A stretch of 64,000 nt of DNA. Source: Lachnospiraceae bacterium. Its GTDB lineage: Bacteria; Bacillota; Clostridia; Lachnospirales; Lachnospiraceae. The DNA lies in assembly GCA_024404675.1 (NCBI GenBank), contig JAKSPO010000002.1, forward strand, positions 62,001-126,000, given 5' to 3'. Shown in pieces: positions 44,074-53,328 of this stretch. How positions within the stretch are numbered: the stretch's first letter is position 1; each line of letters begins with the position of its first letter. The translations under genes were made by a program, and so were the position numbers. The notes beneath the pieces were generated by a model. The model searched no databases. It was not told where the DNA came from and saw only the letters and a program-made list of their open reading frames with translations.

Positions 44074-45424
44074 GTTTCACGGTTGGTTTGAAGTTGCCCG
44101 CTTCACACTCGCAGAGACCTGGAAGAACCGCTCCTTTCTGATTTTCATGATTATCATGTGGGTGGTTTGTATGCTCGCAATTCCGGTAATGTCCGTCATC
44201 AATTCCAGCGGCAAATCGGGCGAGGCGGACGAAGAATACAAGTTTGAGAATATTCAGCTTGAAAAGGTATATGTTCTGGATGAGTTGCAGCTGACAGCGA
44301 TGGGCTTTGATGTAAGCTCCTTTAAGAAGGCCGGCGCATTCAAGGATGTAACAATCGATAGTATTCATAATAAAACCTATGACGAGATGCGTGAGCAGGT
44401 TGAGAAGGAACCTTGTTCCGCAATGTTACACATCTATGTTGACGGTGTTCACGGTATTTGCTTTGATGTGGTTCGTGCAATCGAGTCAAAGGTTGCGGAG
44501 AAGGAGTGCGATTACATCGGCTCCGTGCTCACAAAGGAGTTTGATACCTTCAAATATGCGGCAAGCGGCATGGGTGAGGAGCAGATGAAGGCGCTCGCCT
44601 GCGACTATAACGTCGTAGCTTTGCTGGAGCAGGAAAATGGCGAATTTGTCACTGAGAGAGCACATCTTTCTGAGGCAAACTACTGGGTTGTTTATGCGCT
44701 TTTATTTGCTATTATGATGATCTGCACGACTTCCTCGAGCCAGGTGGCAACTGCCGTTGCAATGGATAAGTCTACAAAGGTTATGGAATATCTGCTTACC
44801 TCCGTTCGTCCGATGGCGCTTGTATTCGGTAAGGTCGTTGCACAGGTGGTTTCCTCTGTTTTGCAGCTTGGTGTATCCCTTGTGCTTGCACTGCTTTCGA
44901 ACTTTGTTACCGCGCAGATTACCGGAGAGAATTTCATTCGTACCAAGCTTCCGGCGAATCTGTTTGAAAATATCACGATTCCGAATATTGTGCTTTCTAT
45001 GATTGTGATTGCACTCGGTGTTATGCTTTACGGTTTCATCGCAGGTCTCTGCGGTGCAATGGTACGTAAGATGGAAGAGCTTCAGGAGGGCATGTCTCTT
45101 CTGATCGTGCTCACACTCGTTGGCGCATATCTTGCTATGTTTGCTTCCATGGCAATGCAGAGCTCTTTGACCACTCCGTTATTCTATGTGGCAATGATCG
45201 TTCCGCTCTCGTCACCGTTCTTGCTTCCCGGTGTATGTCTGGTAGGCGTAGGTGCATGGTGGCTGAAGCTTTGCTCCCTTGCATTGCTTTTGGTTCTGGA
45301 TGTGATCATCCTGTTTGCTTCCGCACGTATTTATGAGGCGTTGATTCTTTACAATGGTTCGACAATCAAGCCGAAGCAGCTTATCAAATTCCTGAAGCAG
45401 GCGAAAGGAGGTAAGACCGTATGA
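44060..45424 (+). CDS. ABC-2 type permease (NatB-like)
   Basis: 454 residues from the ATG at 44060, inside the end of the ATPase gene. One N-terminal membrane helix (FLIFMIIMWVVCMLAIPVM) precedes a large extracytoplasmic loop (~residues 50-200), then five to six helices, the ABC-2 exporter plan of NatB. The conserved STKVMEYLLTSVRPMALVFGKV cytoplasmic motif is present. It overlaps the next permease by 4 bases. Confidence 0.86.
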   Translation: MKKSEFHGWFEVARFTLAETWKNRSFLIFMIIMWVVCMLAIPVMSVINSSGKSGEADEEYKFENIQLEKVYVLDELQLTAMGFDVSSFKKAGAFKDVTIDSIHNKTYDEMREQVEKEPCSAMLHIYVDGVHGICFDVVRAIESKVAEKECDYIGSVLTKEFDTFKYAASGMGEEQMKALACDYNVVALLEQENGEFVTERAHLSEANYWVVYALLFAIMMICTTSSSQVATAVAMDKSTKVMEYLLTSVRPMALVFGKVVAQVVSSVLQLGVSLVLALLSNFVTAQITGENFIRTKLPANLFENITIPNIVLSMIVIALGVMLYGFIAGLCGAMVRKMEELQEGMSLLIVLTLVGAYLAMFASMAMQSSLTTPLFYVAMIVPLSSPFLLPGVCLVGVGAWWLKLCSLALLLVLDVIILFASARIYEALILYNGSTIKPKQLIKFLKQAKGGKTV

Positions 45425-46755
45425 AAGCAGGAAAAGGAATGAAATCCGTTTTTGACTTTACCTCTAAGCAGTACATCAAGAGAAATGGTTTTGCATCCTT
45501 AACCATTCTTGTTGCACTCCTTCTCTTCCTTGGTGTCGGCGCCCTTCTGTTCTTCAGTGGAAAGCCGAAGACGGCTAAGGACAAGGAGCCGGAAGAGATC
45601 AAAAAGCTTGGTACCGTATTACTTCTGAATAAGACGCAACTGACGGATATTCTTCCCGAGGAGCAGCCGGACGAACCCGTGCTTTGGGATTATGTTTCGA
45701 TCGAGGGAGAAGAGGAAGAGGCCTTTAAAAAGGCAGCAGAGAAGGAAGACCATATTCTTGCAGTCGTTTCGGTGAAGGAGATAGAAGGAAAGACGACCTA
45801 TGTGACAAGCGTCAAGATTCCAAATAACTCTAAGATTGAAAGAGACGAAGCGATCGATGCCGGAGATGTGATTTCCGAGTGCGTCAGAACAGCCGTTTAC
45901 AGAGACGTTAATATGACTGAGGAGATGATTGCATTCATCCAGCTCGAGCCTGTTGCCAGAAGCATCACAACCGATGAGGATGTCAGCATGCTGAATATGC
46001 TCATCAAGAGTATTCTTCCTGCAATTCTTGGACTTGTAATGTATATGATGATCCTGATTCACGGACAGACCATCTGTAAGGAGGTTGCGGTTGAGAAGAC
46101 CTCTAAGCTTATGGAAACCATGCTTGTTTCCGTAGAGCCGAATGCTTTGATTCTTGGTAAGACGGTATCCCTCACCGTGCTTGCGCTTGGACAGTTCTTT
46201 ATCTGGGTTGCATCCGCTGTCGGCGGAATGTTCGGCGGGCATTTTCTCGGAAAAGCATTGTACGGCGATGAATACAAGAACAGAATCCTGATGGCAATCA
46301 ACTTCCTTCGAAACAACATCGGAGAGAGTGCTTTGTCACCGCTTGCAATTGTAATGAGCATTGTTGTGTTCTGCTTCGGCGTATTTATCTATTTCGCATT
46401 GGCGGCTATGGGCGGCAGCTTTGTATCGAAGCCTGAGGAAACCGCTAACGCGCAGGGAACCTTTGTCTTCCCGATGATGATCTGCTGGATCATCACCTAT
46501 ATTGCTTCCCTCGGCGGCGCAGAGAACGTTCTTCGCATCTGCAGATACATTCCCTTCACCGCACCGTTCTGTGTGCCGATTGATGTGTTGACCGGTACGC
46601 TCGGCCTTGTTGGCGGAATCATCGTCTGCGTGGAGGTAACAGCTGTTGCGCTACTTCTGATCTTCCTTGCGGCAAGAATTTACCGCGGTCTGATGCTTCA
46701 TACAGGACAGAAGATTTCCCTGAAGGTTATCTGGAAGGTAATCAGAGGTCGTTAG
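45421..46755 (+). CDS. ABC-2 type permease (NatB-like), second copy
   Basis: 444 residues, starting at the ATGA overlap at 45421. Same plan as the preceding protein, with the KTSKLMETMLVSVEPNALILGKTV motif at the same place. The two probably form a heterodimer with the shared ATPase. A strong bidirectional terminator follows. Confidence 0.86.
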   Translation: MKAGKGMKSVFDFTSKQYIKRNGFASLTILVALLLFLGVGALLFFSGKPKTAKDKEPEEIKKLGTVLLLNKTQLTDILPEEQPDEPVLWDYVSIEGEEEEAFKKAAEKEDHILAVVSVKEIEGKTTYVTSVKIPNNSKIERDEAIDAGDVISECVRTAVYRDVNMTEEMIAFIQLEPVARSITTDEDVSMLNMLIKSILPAILGLVMYMMILIHGQTICKEVAVEKTSKLMETMLVSVEPNALILGKTVSLTVLALGQFFIWVASAVGGMFGGHFLGKALYGDEYKNRILMAINFLRNNIGESALSPLAIVMSIVVFCFGVFIYFALAAMGGSFVSKPEETANAQGTFVFPMMICWIITYIASLGGAENVLRICRYIPFTAPFCVPIDVLTGTLGLVGGIIVCVEVTAVALLLIFLAARIYRGLMLHTGQKISLKVIWKVIRGR

Positions 46756-46761
46756 TACATA

Positions 46762-46836
46762 ATACTGCCCGCTATTATCTGACGGGCAGTATATAATAAA
46801 AAATGCCGATGAGGTTTAACCCCATCGGCATTTTTG
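46762..46836. terminator. Two hairpins, shared terminator of convergent operons
   Basis: ATACTGCCCG and CGGGCAGTAT (46762-46771, 46783-46792), then AAAAATGCCGATG…CATCGGCATTTTT with a bulge (46796-46836). The second has A and T runs on both sides, so it can end transcription in both directions. Confidence 0.88.
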
Positions 46837-46847
46837 TTAGCCTTGAT

Positions 46848-47486
46848 TTACTGCTGAACCGGCTCGGTCGTGCCTGCGGCAGCAAGTGTATTGACGATAT
46901 AGAGAAGACAAGCTGCATTCTCGGTAGCTGTGCCGACACCACTTGCGACAGCCTTGTTGTCAGGTCCGTAGATATATACGTTTCCACGGTCGATATCTGC
47001 TCTTGCAATCTCGGTGAAAGGAGTGGTCTTCGTACCCTTCATAAATGCCTTACCGGTTACGTCGGTAGGAGTAATGGTAATACCGCCAATGGTTACGGTT
47101 CCGCCCATCTTAATGGTGGAAATATAGCCTGCAGCAATGGTACGAACGATGGTAGCAAGACAAGCCTGGAACATAGAAGCAAAATACTGCTTCTTCGTCT
47201 TTACGCTGCCAAGACCGAAGATGGAGAAGGCACTTACCTTCCACTTAAGCTTTCTCTTATCCTTGAGCTTCATTCTGACATATGCGGAATAGCTGTCAAA
47301 GATAAGGTTGGTGGTTGTTGTCATAGCATACAGGGAAATCGTGTCGATGTTGCTGTAAAGAATGGTCTCCCCCTTGAAAGTCATTCTGTCTTCATAGAAG
47401 ACAACCGGCTTCTTGTCGTTCTTCTTGCGGCCACAGATGGCGAGCGGTGCGCCGGGAGCTGCCTGCTGGAAATTGTTCTGGTCCAT
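46848..47486 (-). CDS. Conserved hypothetical protein, possible PH-like domain
   Basis: 212 residues from the ATG ending at 47486 (AGGAG about 9 bases before). Sequence begins with a disordered stretch (DQNNFQQAAPGAP) and continues with a beta pattern (VVFYEDRMTFKGETILYSNIDTISL) similar to bacterial PH-like domains. No membrane helix or signal peptide. It is transcribed after the GH3-like gene with a 57-base gap. I do not recognise a family. A long opposite open frame here (46803-47996) has no ribosome site and is rejected. Confidence 0.68.
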   Translation of the reverse strand: MDQNNFQQAAPGAPLAICGRKKNDKKPVVFYEDRMTFKGETILYSNIDTISLYAMTTTTNLIFDSYSAYVRMKLKDKRKLKWKVSAFSIFGLGSVKTKKQYFASMFQACLATIVRTIAAGYISTIKMGGTVTIGGITITPTDVTGKAFMKGTKTTPFTEIARADIDRGNVYIYGPDNKAVASGVGTATENAACLLYIVNTLAAAGTTEPVQQ

Positions 47487-47543
47487 TTTGTAATTCTCCT
47501 TTGGGATATATTGCAATGTTCTTACGAACGATTACACGAAGTA

Positions 47544-48821
47544 TTATTTGATCATACCGTACTGTGCCTTCAGCGTAAGAATGCGAAGTACGCTTTCGTT
47601 GAGCCGAGCCTCGGTGATGGTGCCATTCTTAACAGCTGCCTGCAGAGCCTTGAAGGCGGCATCCAGATCGGCAGGGCGGTACAGAAGGTCTGCGCCTGCC
47701 TTGAAGGCAAGAACAGCGGCATCACCTGCGTTATAATGGTCGGTGATGGAAGGCTTGTTCAAAGCGTCGGTCATAACAACGCGCTGGTAGCCAAGTTCCT
47801 TACGAAGCAGTCCGTCAATTACCTCCGGGCAAAGACAAGCCGGAAGTCCGCTTGCGGAAAGACCGGTCATATCGGCATAGCCAACCATGACAACGGGAGC
47901 ACCTGCCTGCATACCTGCAAGGAAGGTAAGAAGCTCTGCTTCCTTAAGCTCGGAAAGCTTCTTCTCGCTTTTGCTTGCCGGTACAGGAAAATGTGAGAGT
48001 ACCGCAGGCATTCCCGCAGCGTCACAGCCCTTGACATAAGAGGCTACGAAGGATGCGGTTGTCTTAGCATCGGTGCCGAAGGTTGAGCTTCCCTGCGGCT
48101 GAATGTCCGAAACGGGCGCCAGATTCATACTGAAGCCGAGGCTCTTAAGATCTCTGCCGAGTGCAAGCGCTGCAGTCTCTGCCTTTTTAACATCACCGGA
48201 AGCGCCGATGGCTGCGAGTGTATCGATTTTATGGGTACCGATTCCGGAAGTAACGCTTCCGGTCTCGTCACTGATTACAAGGAAAAGTCCGCGCTTAGAA
48301 TAGTTCTGACAGCCGGCAAGGAGCTTCTTGAGCTGATCCTGGTTGGCAATATTCTGCGCGCTGAAAATAAGACCGCCGACGGGTCTGTCCTGAATGGAAC
48401 GTCTCGTTCTGTCGAGTGCGTTCATAACGGGCGAAACACCGATTAACTGCTCGGGTGTAACAACGAAAAGCTGATAGAGCTTCTCATCGACCGACATGGT
48501 ATCAAGGCGCTTTTGTGCGGCAGCAATATATTCGGGTGCAGCTGTCGGAAGCGGAATCTGTGTCGGCACAGGCGTAGCGGTAGGGGTAGGCGTAGGAGCC
48601 TCAGTCACCTCGGGGGCATCGGTTACCTTGGGAGCCTCGGTCGGCTTCGGGGTTGGCTTCTTCGTCGGCACTTTGGTTGCCTGAAGAAGCTCGGTCGGCG
48701 TAACCGGTTCGCTCGGCTCGGCCGGTCTGCGATTGCCGCCGATACTCTTTACGACGATCAAAAGGACAATAATTGCGATTAATGAAGCAACGGAAATAAT
48801 ATTTCTCTTCGTAGAATCCAT
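47544..48821 (-). CDS. Membrane-anchored GH3-like protein with degenerate active site
   Basis: 425 residues. One N-terminal membrane helix (VASLIAIIVLLIVV), a Pro/Thr linker (~residues 35-95, PTKKPTPKPT and PTPTPTATPVPT), then a GH3 N-terminal (NagZ-like) domain: VGGLIFSAQNI, NLAPVSDI, VVMTDALN. The Asp in MTDALN matches the nucleophile position. The NagZ KHFPGHG loop that carries the acid/base His is instead SHFPVPAS, so the enzyme may be inactive or altered. It faces the outside, near peptidoglycan. Confidence 0.8.
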   Translation of the reverse strand: MDSTKRNIISVASLIAIIVLLIVVKSIGGNRRPAEPSEPVTPTELLQATKVPTKKPTPKPTEAPKVTDAPEVTEAPTPTPTATPVPTQIPLPTAAPEYIAAAQKRLDTMSVDEKLYQLFVVTPEQLIGVSPVMNALDRTRRSIQDRPVGGLIFSAQNIANQDQLKKLLAGCQNYSKRGLFLVISDETGSVTSGIGTHKIDTLAAIGASGDVKKAETAALALGRDLKSLGFSMNLAPVSDIQPQGSSTFGTDAKTTASFVASYVKGCDAAGMPAVLSHFPVPASKSEKKLSELKEAELLTFLAGMQAGAPVVMVGYADMTGLSASGLPACLCPEVIDGLLRKELGYQRVVMTDALNKPSITDHYNAGDAAVLAFKAGADLLYRPADLDAAFKALQAAVKNGTITEARLNESVLRILTLKAQYGMIK

Positions 48822-48846
48822 AAAGGCCCACCTCCTCTGATACCCT

Positions 48847-48875
48847 ATTATAATTTATAACCCGAAATATGACAA
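48847..48875 (-). promoter_or_regulatory. Promoter of the GH3-like gene
   Basis: On the minus strand TTGTCA (complement of 48870-48875), 17 bases, TATAAT (complement of 48847-48852). Its -35 touches the stem of the next upstream terminator. Confidence 0.75.
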
Positions 48876-48899
48876 GGGGCAGTCCCGGAAACTGCCCCT
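48875..48899 (-). terminator. Hairpin after the ABC exporter operon
   Basis: AGGGGCAGT and ACTGCCCCT around a 7-base loop. On the minus strand it is followed by TGTCATATTTC, a weak U tract. It separates the exporter operon from the GH3 promoter. Confidence 0.6.
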
Positions 48900-48972
48900 G
48901 ATTTCTTTGGAAAACGCTCATTTTTCGTTATATCTGTCGGAAAATGTGAACCGAAGTCCGCATTGCCCTATG

Positions 48973-50703
48973 TCAGCTGTTCTGTCCGGCAAGCACGAGC
49001 TTCTTATAGAAGCCGTCACGCGCAAGTAACTCCTCATGACTTCCCTGTTCGATAATATCGCCGTCCTTCATAACGAGAATGCAATCCGCATTCTGAATCG
49101 TGGAGAGACGGTGTGCGACGATGAAGGTGGTTCGACCGTTCATCATCGTTGCGAAAGCGTCCTGAATCTTCAGCTCTGTTCTGGTATCGATGGACGAGGT
49201 TGCCTCGTCGAGAATGAGCATCGGGGGCAGACAAAGCATGACTCTGGTGATGCAAAGAAGCTGTCTTTGACCGGCGGAAAGCTCATCGCCGCCGGCAGTC
49301 ACTTTCGTATCGTAACCGTTCGGCAGGCGACGGATGAAGCTGTGGGCGTGAGAAGCCTTTGCGGCAGCAATCATTTCCTCCTCGGTCGCATCGGGCTTAC
49401 CCATACAGATATTGTCACGGATTGTGCCGGAGGCTAACCAGGTTTCCTGCAGAACCATACCGAACTGCTTACGAAGCAAAGGGCGCGGGATACTGCGAAC
49501 ATCCGTGCCGTCGATGCGAAGGGAACCGGCGCCGACATCGTAGAAGCGCATCAGAAGGTTAATCAGTGTCGTCTTTCCGCAGCCGGTCGGACCGACGAGG
49601 GCGATCATGGAGCCGGGCTTAACATTGATATTCAGATCCTTGATCAGCGGACGCTCCGGGCGGTAGGAGAAGGCGACATGCTCAGCGGTAACGCCGCCCT
49701 CGGGCTGGAACACAGTCACATCCTCGTGAAGCGGCTCCTCCCACTCATAGGAGATAAATTCAAAAACACGTGCCGCACAGGCAAGCGCATTCTGCAATTC
49801 GGTAATAACGCCAGAAATCTCGTTGAAGGGCTTAGCATACTGTCCGGCATAGCCTAACAGCGCGGAAAGGCTTCCGATGGAAAGCGTATGTCCGATTACA
49901 GAATAGGCGCCGATCAGCGTTACGACTGCATATACGCTGTTGTTGATCAGGCGGGTACTCGGGTTGGTGAGCGACGAGAAGAAGGTTGCACGAAGCGAGG
50001 CCTGTGTCAGACGGTCATTGACCGCATCAAACTGCTGCAGTGCTTCCTCTTCGTGGGCAAATGCGGTGATCAGCTTACGGTTACCGACCATCTCGTCGAT
50101 TACGGCCGTCTGCTCGCCGCGCACGCTTGCCTGCAATTGAAACATATTGTAGGTGCGGCTTGCGATAAAGCGCGCAAGGAGCAGGGAAATCGGCGTCAGA
50201 ACAACGACAACCAGTGCGATAAGCGGGCTCTTTAACAGCATGCAGATCAGTGTGCCGATGATCGTAACGATTCCCGTAAAGAACTGCGAGAAGCCCATCA
50301 GAAGTCCGTCGGAGAACTGGTCAACGTCAGAGATCATACGGCTTACGATGTCGCCGTTATCCTTGGAATCCAGATAAGAAATCGGGATTCTTGTAATCTT
50401 CTCAAATGCCTCTTCGCGTACATCACGCACGACACGGAAGGTAATGGCATTGTTGATCGTTGTTGTGATCCAAAGCGTAAGGGCAGACGCACAGACGAAG
50501 ATTGCCGCCTGCGGAAGGAGTGTTTTTAAAACGGCAAAGTCTACATTACCCTTTTCGATGATGACATCGATGGCATCGCCGATCAGAATCGGTACATACA
50601 GTGAGCAGATTACGGAGGCTGCTGAAAGAAGCAGGGACAGTGCAAGAAGAAGCTTATAGCGACCGAGATAGTTTAATACAAGCTTGACGGTATTTTTCTT
50701 CAT
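48973..50703 (-). CDS. ABC exporter half-transporter, canonical subunit
   Basis: 576 residues. Six N-terminal membrane helices are followed by an NBD with Walker A GPTGCGKTTLINLL, signature LSAGQRQLLC, and Walker B LILDEATSSIDT, with catalytic Glu present. It starts in a 4-base overlap with the end of the other subunit. Together they form a heterodimeric multidrug or lipid exporter like BmrCD or TM287/288. Substrate unknown. Confidence 0.9.
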   Translation of the reverse strand: MKKNTVKLVLNYLGRYKLLLALSLLLSAASVICSLYVPILIGDAIDVIIEKGNVDFAVLKTLLPQAAIFVCASALTLWITTTINNAITFRVVRDVREEAFEKITRIPISYLDSKDNGDIVSRMISDVDQFSDGLLMGFSQFFTGIVTIIGTLICMLLKSPLIALVVVVLTPISLLLARFIASRTYNMFQLQASVRGEQTAVIDEMVGNRKLITAFAHEEEALQQFDAVNDRLTQASLRATFFSSLTNPSTRLINNSVYAVVTLIGAYSVIGHTLSIGSLSALLGYAGQYAKPFNEISGVITELQNALACAARVFEFISYEWEEPLHEDVTVFQPEGGVTAEHVAFSYRPERPLIKDLNINVKPGSMIALVGPTGCGKTTLINLLMRFYDVGAGSLRIDGTDVRSIPRPLLRKQFGMVLQETWLASGTIRDNICMGKPDATEEEMIAAAKASHAHSFIRRLPNGYDTKVTAGGDELSAGQRQLLCITRVMLCLPPMLILDEATSSIDTRTELKIQDAFATMMNGRTTFIVAHRLSTIQNADCILVMKDGDIIEQGSHEELLARDGFYKKLVLAGQNS

Positions 50704-52433
50704 GCCACACCTCCGTTCTGTCCGGCACCGAACTGCGAATCGTAAATCTCCTTATAAACCTCGCAGCTTTCAAGAAGCTCTTCATGTGTGCCGTAGCCAA
50801 CCGCACGACCGTCATCTAAAACGAGGATGTGGTCGCAGCCGGCAATCGAAACGGTTCTCTGGGAAACGATGACGCGGCAAGGATTGAAGGGAAGCTTGGA
50901 AAGCGCCTTACGAAGTGCGGAATCGGTCGCATAATCGAGTGCGGAGGAGCTGTCATCAAGAAGCAGGATGGAAGGGGAACCAACCAGCGCGCGTGCGATG
51001 GAGAGACGCTGTCTCTGACCGCCCGAGAAATTGGTTCCGCCGGCCGAAACGGGAGCATCCAACTGCCCGTCCTTCTCACGGACGAAGGAGGCTGCCTGCG
51101 CTGCCTCAAGGGCACTGTAAAGCTCCTCGTCGGTAGCATTTCGGTCACCCCAGAGAAGATTGCTTCTGATTGTACCGGAGAAAAGCACCGCCTTCTGCGG
51201 GATGTCGCCGATCTTCTTACGAAGGACATTTACGTCCCAGTCTTTAACAGGAACGCCTTCGACCAGAACTTCGCCGCCCGTAGCATCGTAATAACGGGAG
51301 ATGAGCTGCACAAGCGTGGATTTGCCGGCACCGGTACCGCCGATGATTCCAAGTGTCTCGCCGGGCATCAGCTTGAAGCTGATATCGGAAAGCATCTCCG
51401 CTCCGGCACCCTTATACTTGAAGAATACGTTTCGGAATTCGACAGCGGGCGCGCCTTCATTTCCTTCGACGATTGAGCCGTTCTCCATTGTGTTCTCCAC
51501 ATCGAGAACCGCTTGAACACGCTTGGCGCTTGCGAGGGACTTCGTCAGGGTGATAATCATGTTGGCCATTTTAATCAGCTCGACAAGAATCTGCGACATG
51601 TAGTTATATAAAGCGATTACGGCGCCCTGTGTCAGAAGACCGACCTCAACGCGAAGTGCACCGACATAGATCAGAACAAGAAGCGCAAGGTTGATGAGCA
51701 CATAGGTTACCGGATTCATCAGGGCGGAGACGCGGCCAACCAGAAGCTGCTCCTTGGTAAGCTCGCCGTGCTTTTTGTTGAACTTATCGATTTCGCTCTG
51801 TTCCTTACAGAAGGCGCGCAGCACACGAACGCCGCTCAGATGCTCACGCGTTGCGGAAAGAACGGCATCCAGCTTGGCCTGCACCTTACGATACAGAGGA
51901 ATGGTCACTAACATGATGCCGAATACAACTACGCAAAGAATCGGAATGATAACTGCGAAGACGAGTGCACCCTTCACATCAACGGTAAATGCCATAATCA
52001 GCGCACCGAATACGATGAAGGGGGAACGAAGCAACAGACGGAGCGTCAGGTTGACACCGTTCTGAATCTGATTCGTATCGCTTGTGAGGCGGGTAATCAA
52101 TGTAGAGGTTCCGATGGTATCCAGATCGGAGTAGGAAAGTCCCTCGATATGACGGAAGAGCGTATGACGGACACGCCCGGTGAATTCGGTTGCGACCTTT
52201 GCCGCATAATACTGTGCACAGATGGCAAAAAGGTAGCCGAGAACGCCGAACAGGATCATCAGCAGGGTCATTCTGATGATGAAGGGCTTGTCTCCGTTAT
52301 CGATACCTTTGTCGATAATGGCACGAACGATTAACGGCACGCAAAGCTCCATCGATGCCTCAAGCAGCTTGAAAAAAGGAGCGGCAATCGCTTTCTTGCG
52401 ATACCCTCGCAGCAGGGGAAGCAGTTTCTTCAT
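50700..52433 (-). CDS. ABC exporter half-transporter, degenerate-site subunit
   Basis: 577 residues from the ATG ending at 52433 (GGAGAACC upstream; the frame stays open another 180 bases but without a good start). Six membrane helices, Walker A GGTGAGKSTLVQLI, signature FSGGQRQRLSIA, and Walker B LLLDDSSSALD, where Asp replaces the catalytic Glu. This asymmetry is the mark of heterodimeric exporters with one degenerate ATP site. It is the first gene of the operon. Confidence 0.9.
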   Translation of the reverse strand: MKKLLPLLRGYRKKAIAAPFFKLLEASMELCVPLIVRAIIDKGIDNGDKPFIIRMTLLMILFGVLGYLFAICAQYYAAKVATEFTGRVRHTLFRHIEGLSYSDLDTIGTSTLITRLTSDTNQIQNGVNLTLRLLLRSPFIVFGALIMAFTVDVKGALVFAVIIPILCVVVFGIMLVTIPLYRKVQAKLDAVLSATREHLSGVRVLRAFCKEQSEIDKFNKKHGELTKEQLLVGRVSALMNPVTYVLINLALLVLIYVGALRVEVGLLTQGAVIALYNYMSQILVELIKMANMIITLTKSLASAKRVQAVLDVENTMENGSIVEGNEGAPAVEFRNVFFKYKGAGAEMLSDISFKLMPGETLGIIGGTGAGKSTLVQLISRYYDATGGEVLVEGVPVKDWDVNVLRKKIGDIPQKAVLFSGTIRSNLLWGDRNATDEELYSALEAAQAASFVREKDGQLDAPVSAGGTNFSGGQRQRLSIARALVGSPSILLLDDSSSALDYATDSALRKALSKLPFNPCRVIVSQRTVSIAGCDHILVLDDGRAVGYGTHEELLESCEVYKEIYDSQFGAGQNGGVA

Positions 52434-52553
52434 GATTGGTTCTCCGATAATGTAAAATAGCACCGCTTTCCTATGAAAACGGTTCCCTATCAGTATAGAC
52501 GAAGAAGTCGGTTTTGGAAAGTGAAAATACTGGAAATCGGCTCTCATTCTTGG

Positions 52554-52559
52554 TATAAT
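52554..52559 (+). promoter_or_regulatory. Extended -10 box upstream of the response regulator
   Basis: TATAAT at 52554-52559 preceded by TGG (TGN-TATAAT). No clear -35. A GGTGGC/GCTACC stem-forming region around 52573-52621 lies in the leader. On the minus strand a weaker pair, TTTCCA and TATACT, could serve the ABC exporter. Confidence 0.5.
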
Positions 52560-52649
52560 AGTATAATAACCTGTTGTTTGGGTGGCATCGGCCGTAGGAC
52601 TCTTATGGGTCAAGGGCTACCGGGAACGATTACTTGAAGGAGAAACGGA

Positions 52650-53327
52650 ATGGTTTATCTAGTTGAAGACGATGACAATATCAGAGAACTGGTGGTTTAT
52701 ACGCTGAACCGTTCGGGAATGGAAGCGAAAGGCTTTGCGCGTCCGTCACTATTTTATGAGGCGCTTACAGAGCAGCTTCCCTCGCTTGTCATTTTAGATA
52801 TTATGCTTCCGGAGGAGGACGGACTTAGGGTGCTTATGAATCTCAGAGAGCGTCCGGACACCGGAAAGCTTCCGATTATGATGCTGTCGGCCAAGGCCAG
52901 TGAGTATGATAAGGTGAATGGACTGGATTCCGGCGCGGACGATTATGTAACCAAGCCGTTCGGTATGATGGAGCTGGTTGCAAGAGTGCGCGCACTTCTT
53001 CGAAGAACAGAGACGAGCGAATCGAGAAGCGAGTACAAGGTTGGTCGCCTGACGGTCATTCCCGAGGCACATAAGGTGCTGGTGGACGGAGAGGCGGTAC
53101 AGCTGACGAAGAAGGAGTACGATATTATCCTTCTTCTTCTGAAGAACGGCGAGTCCGTAGTGACAAGAGAGCGCCTTCTGAGTGAGGTCTGGGGTTATGC
53201 GTTTGAGGGCGAGAGCCGAACGGTTGATGTGCATATCCGTACCCTTCGGCAGAAGCTCGGTTCCGCAGGCAATTATGTTGAGACTATTCGCGGCGTAGGC
53301 TATTGTATCCATTCCACAGAGGTATAG
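52650..53327 (+). CDS. OmpR-family response regulator (PhoP-like)
   Basis: 225 residues. Receiver domain: acidic pocket EDDDN, phosphorylated Asp in LVILDIMLPEEDGL (~residue 51), Lys in YVTKPF. C-terminal winged-helix (LTKKEYDIILLLLKNGESVVTRERLLSEVWGY…TVDVHIRTLRQKL). The kinase gene follows by 1 base. Na/Pi cotransporter and Pho-box-like repeats next door make phosphate control likely, which is inference. Confidence 0.93.
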   Translation: MVYLVEDDDNIRELVVYTLNRSGMEAKGFARPSLFYEALTEQLPSLVILDIMLPEEDGLRVLMNLRERPDTGKLPIMMLSAKASEYDKVNGLDSGADDYVTKPFGMMELVARVRALLRRTETSESRSEYKVGRLTVIPEAHKVLVDGEAVQLTKKEYDIILLLLKNGESVVTRERLLSEVWGYAFEGESRTVDVHIRTLRQKLGSAGNYVETIRGVGYCIHSTEV

Positions 53328-53328
53328 T

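Noticed and set aside
46803..47996. Long plus-strand open frame of 397 codons opposite two minus-strand genes
   Set aside because: It starts inside a terminator, has no ribosome site, and lies over well-formed minus-strand genes with good starts.
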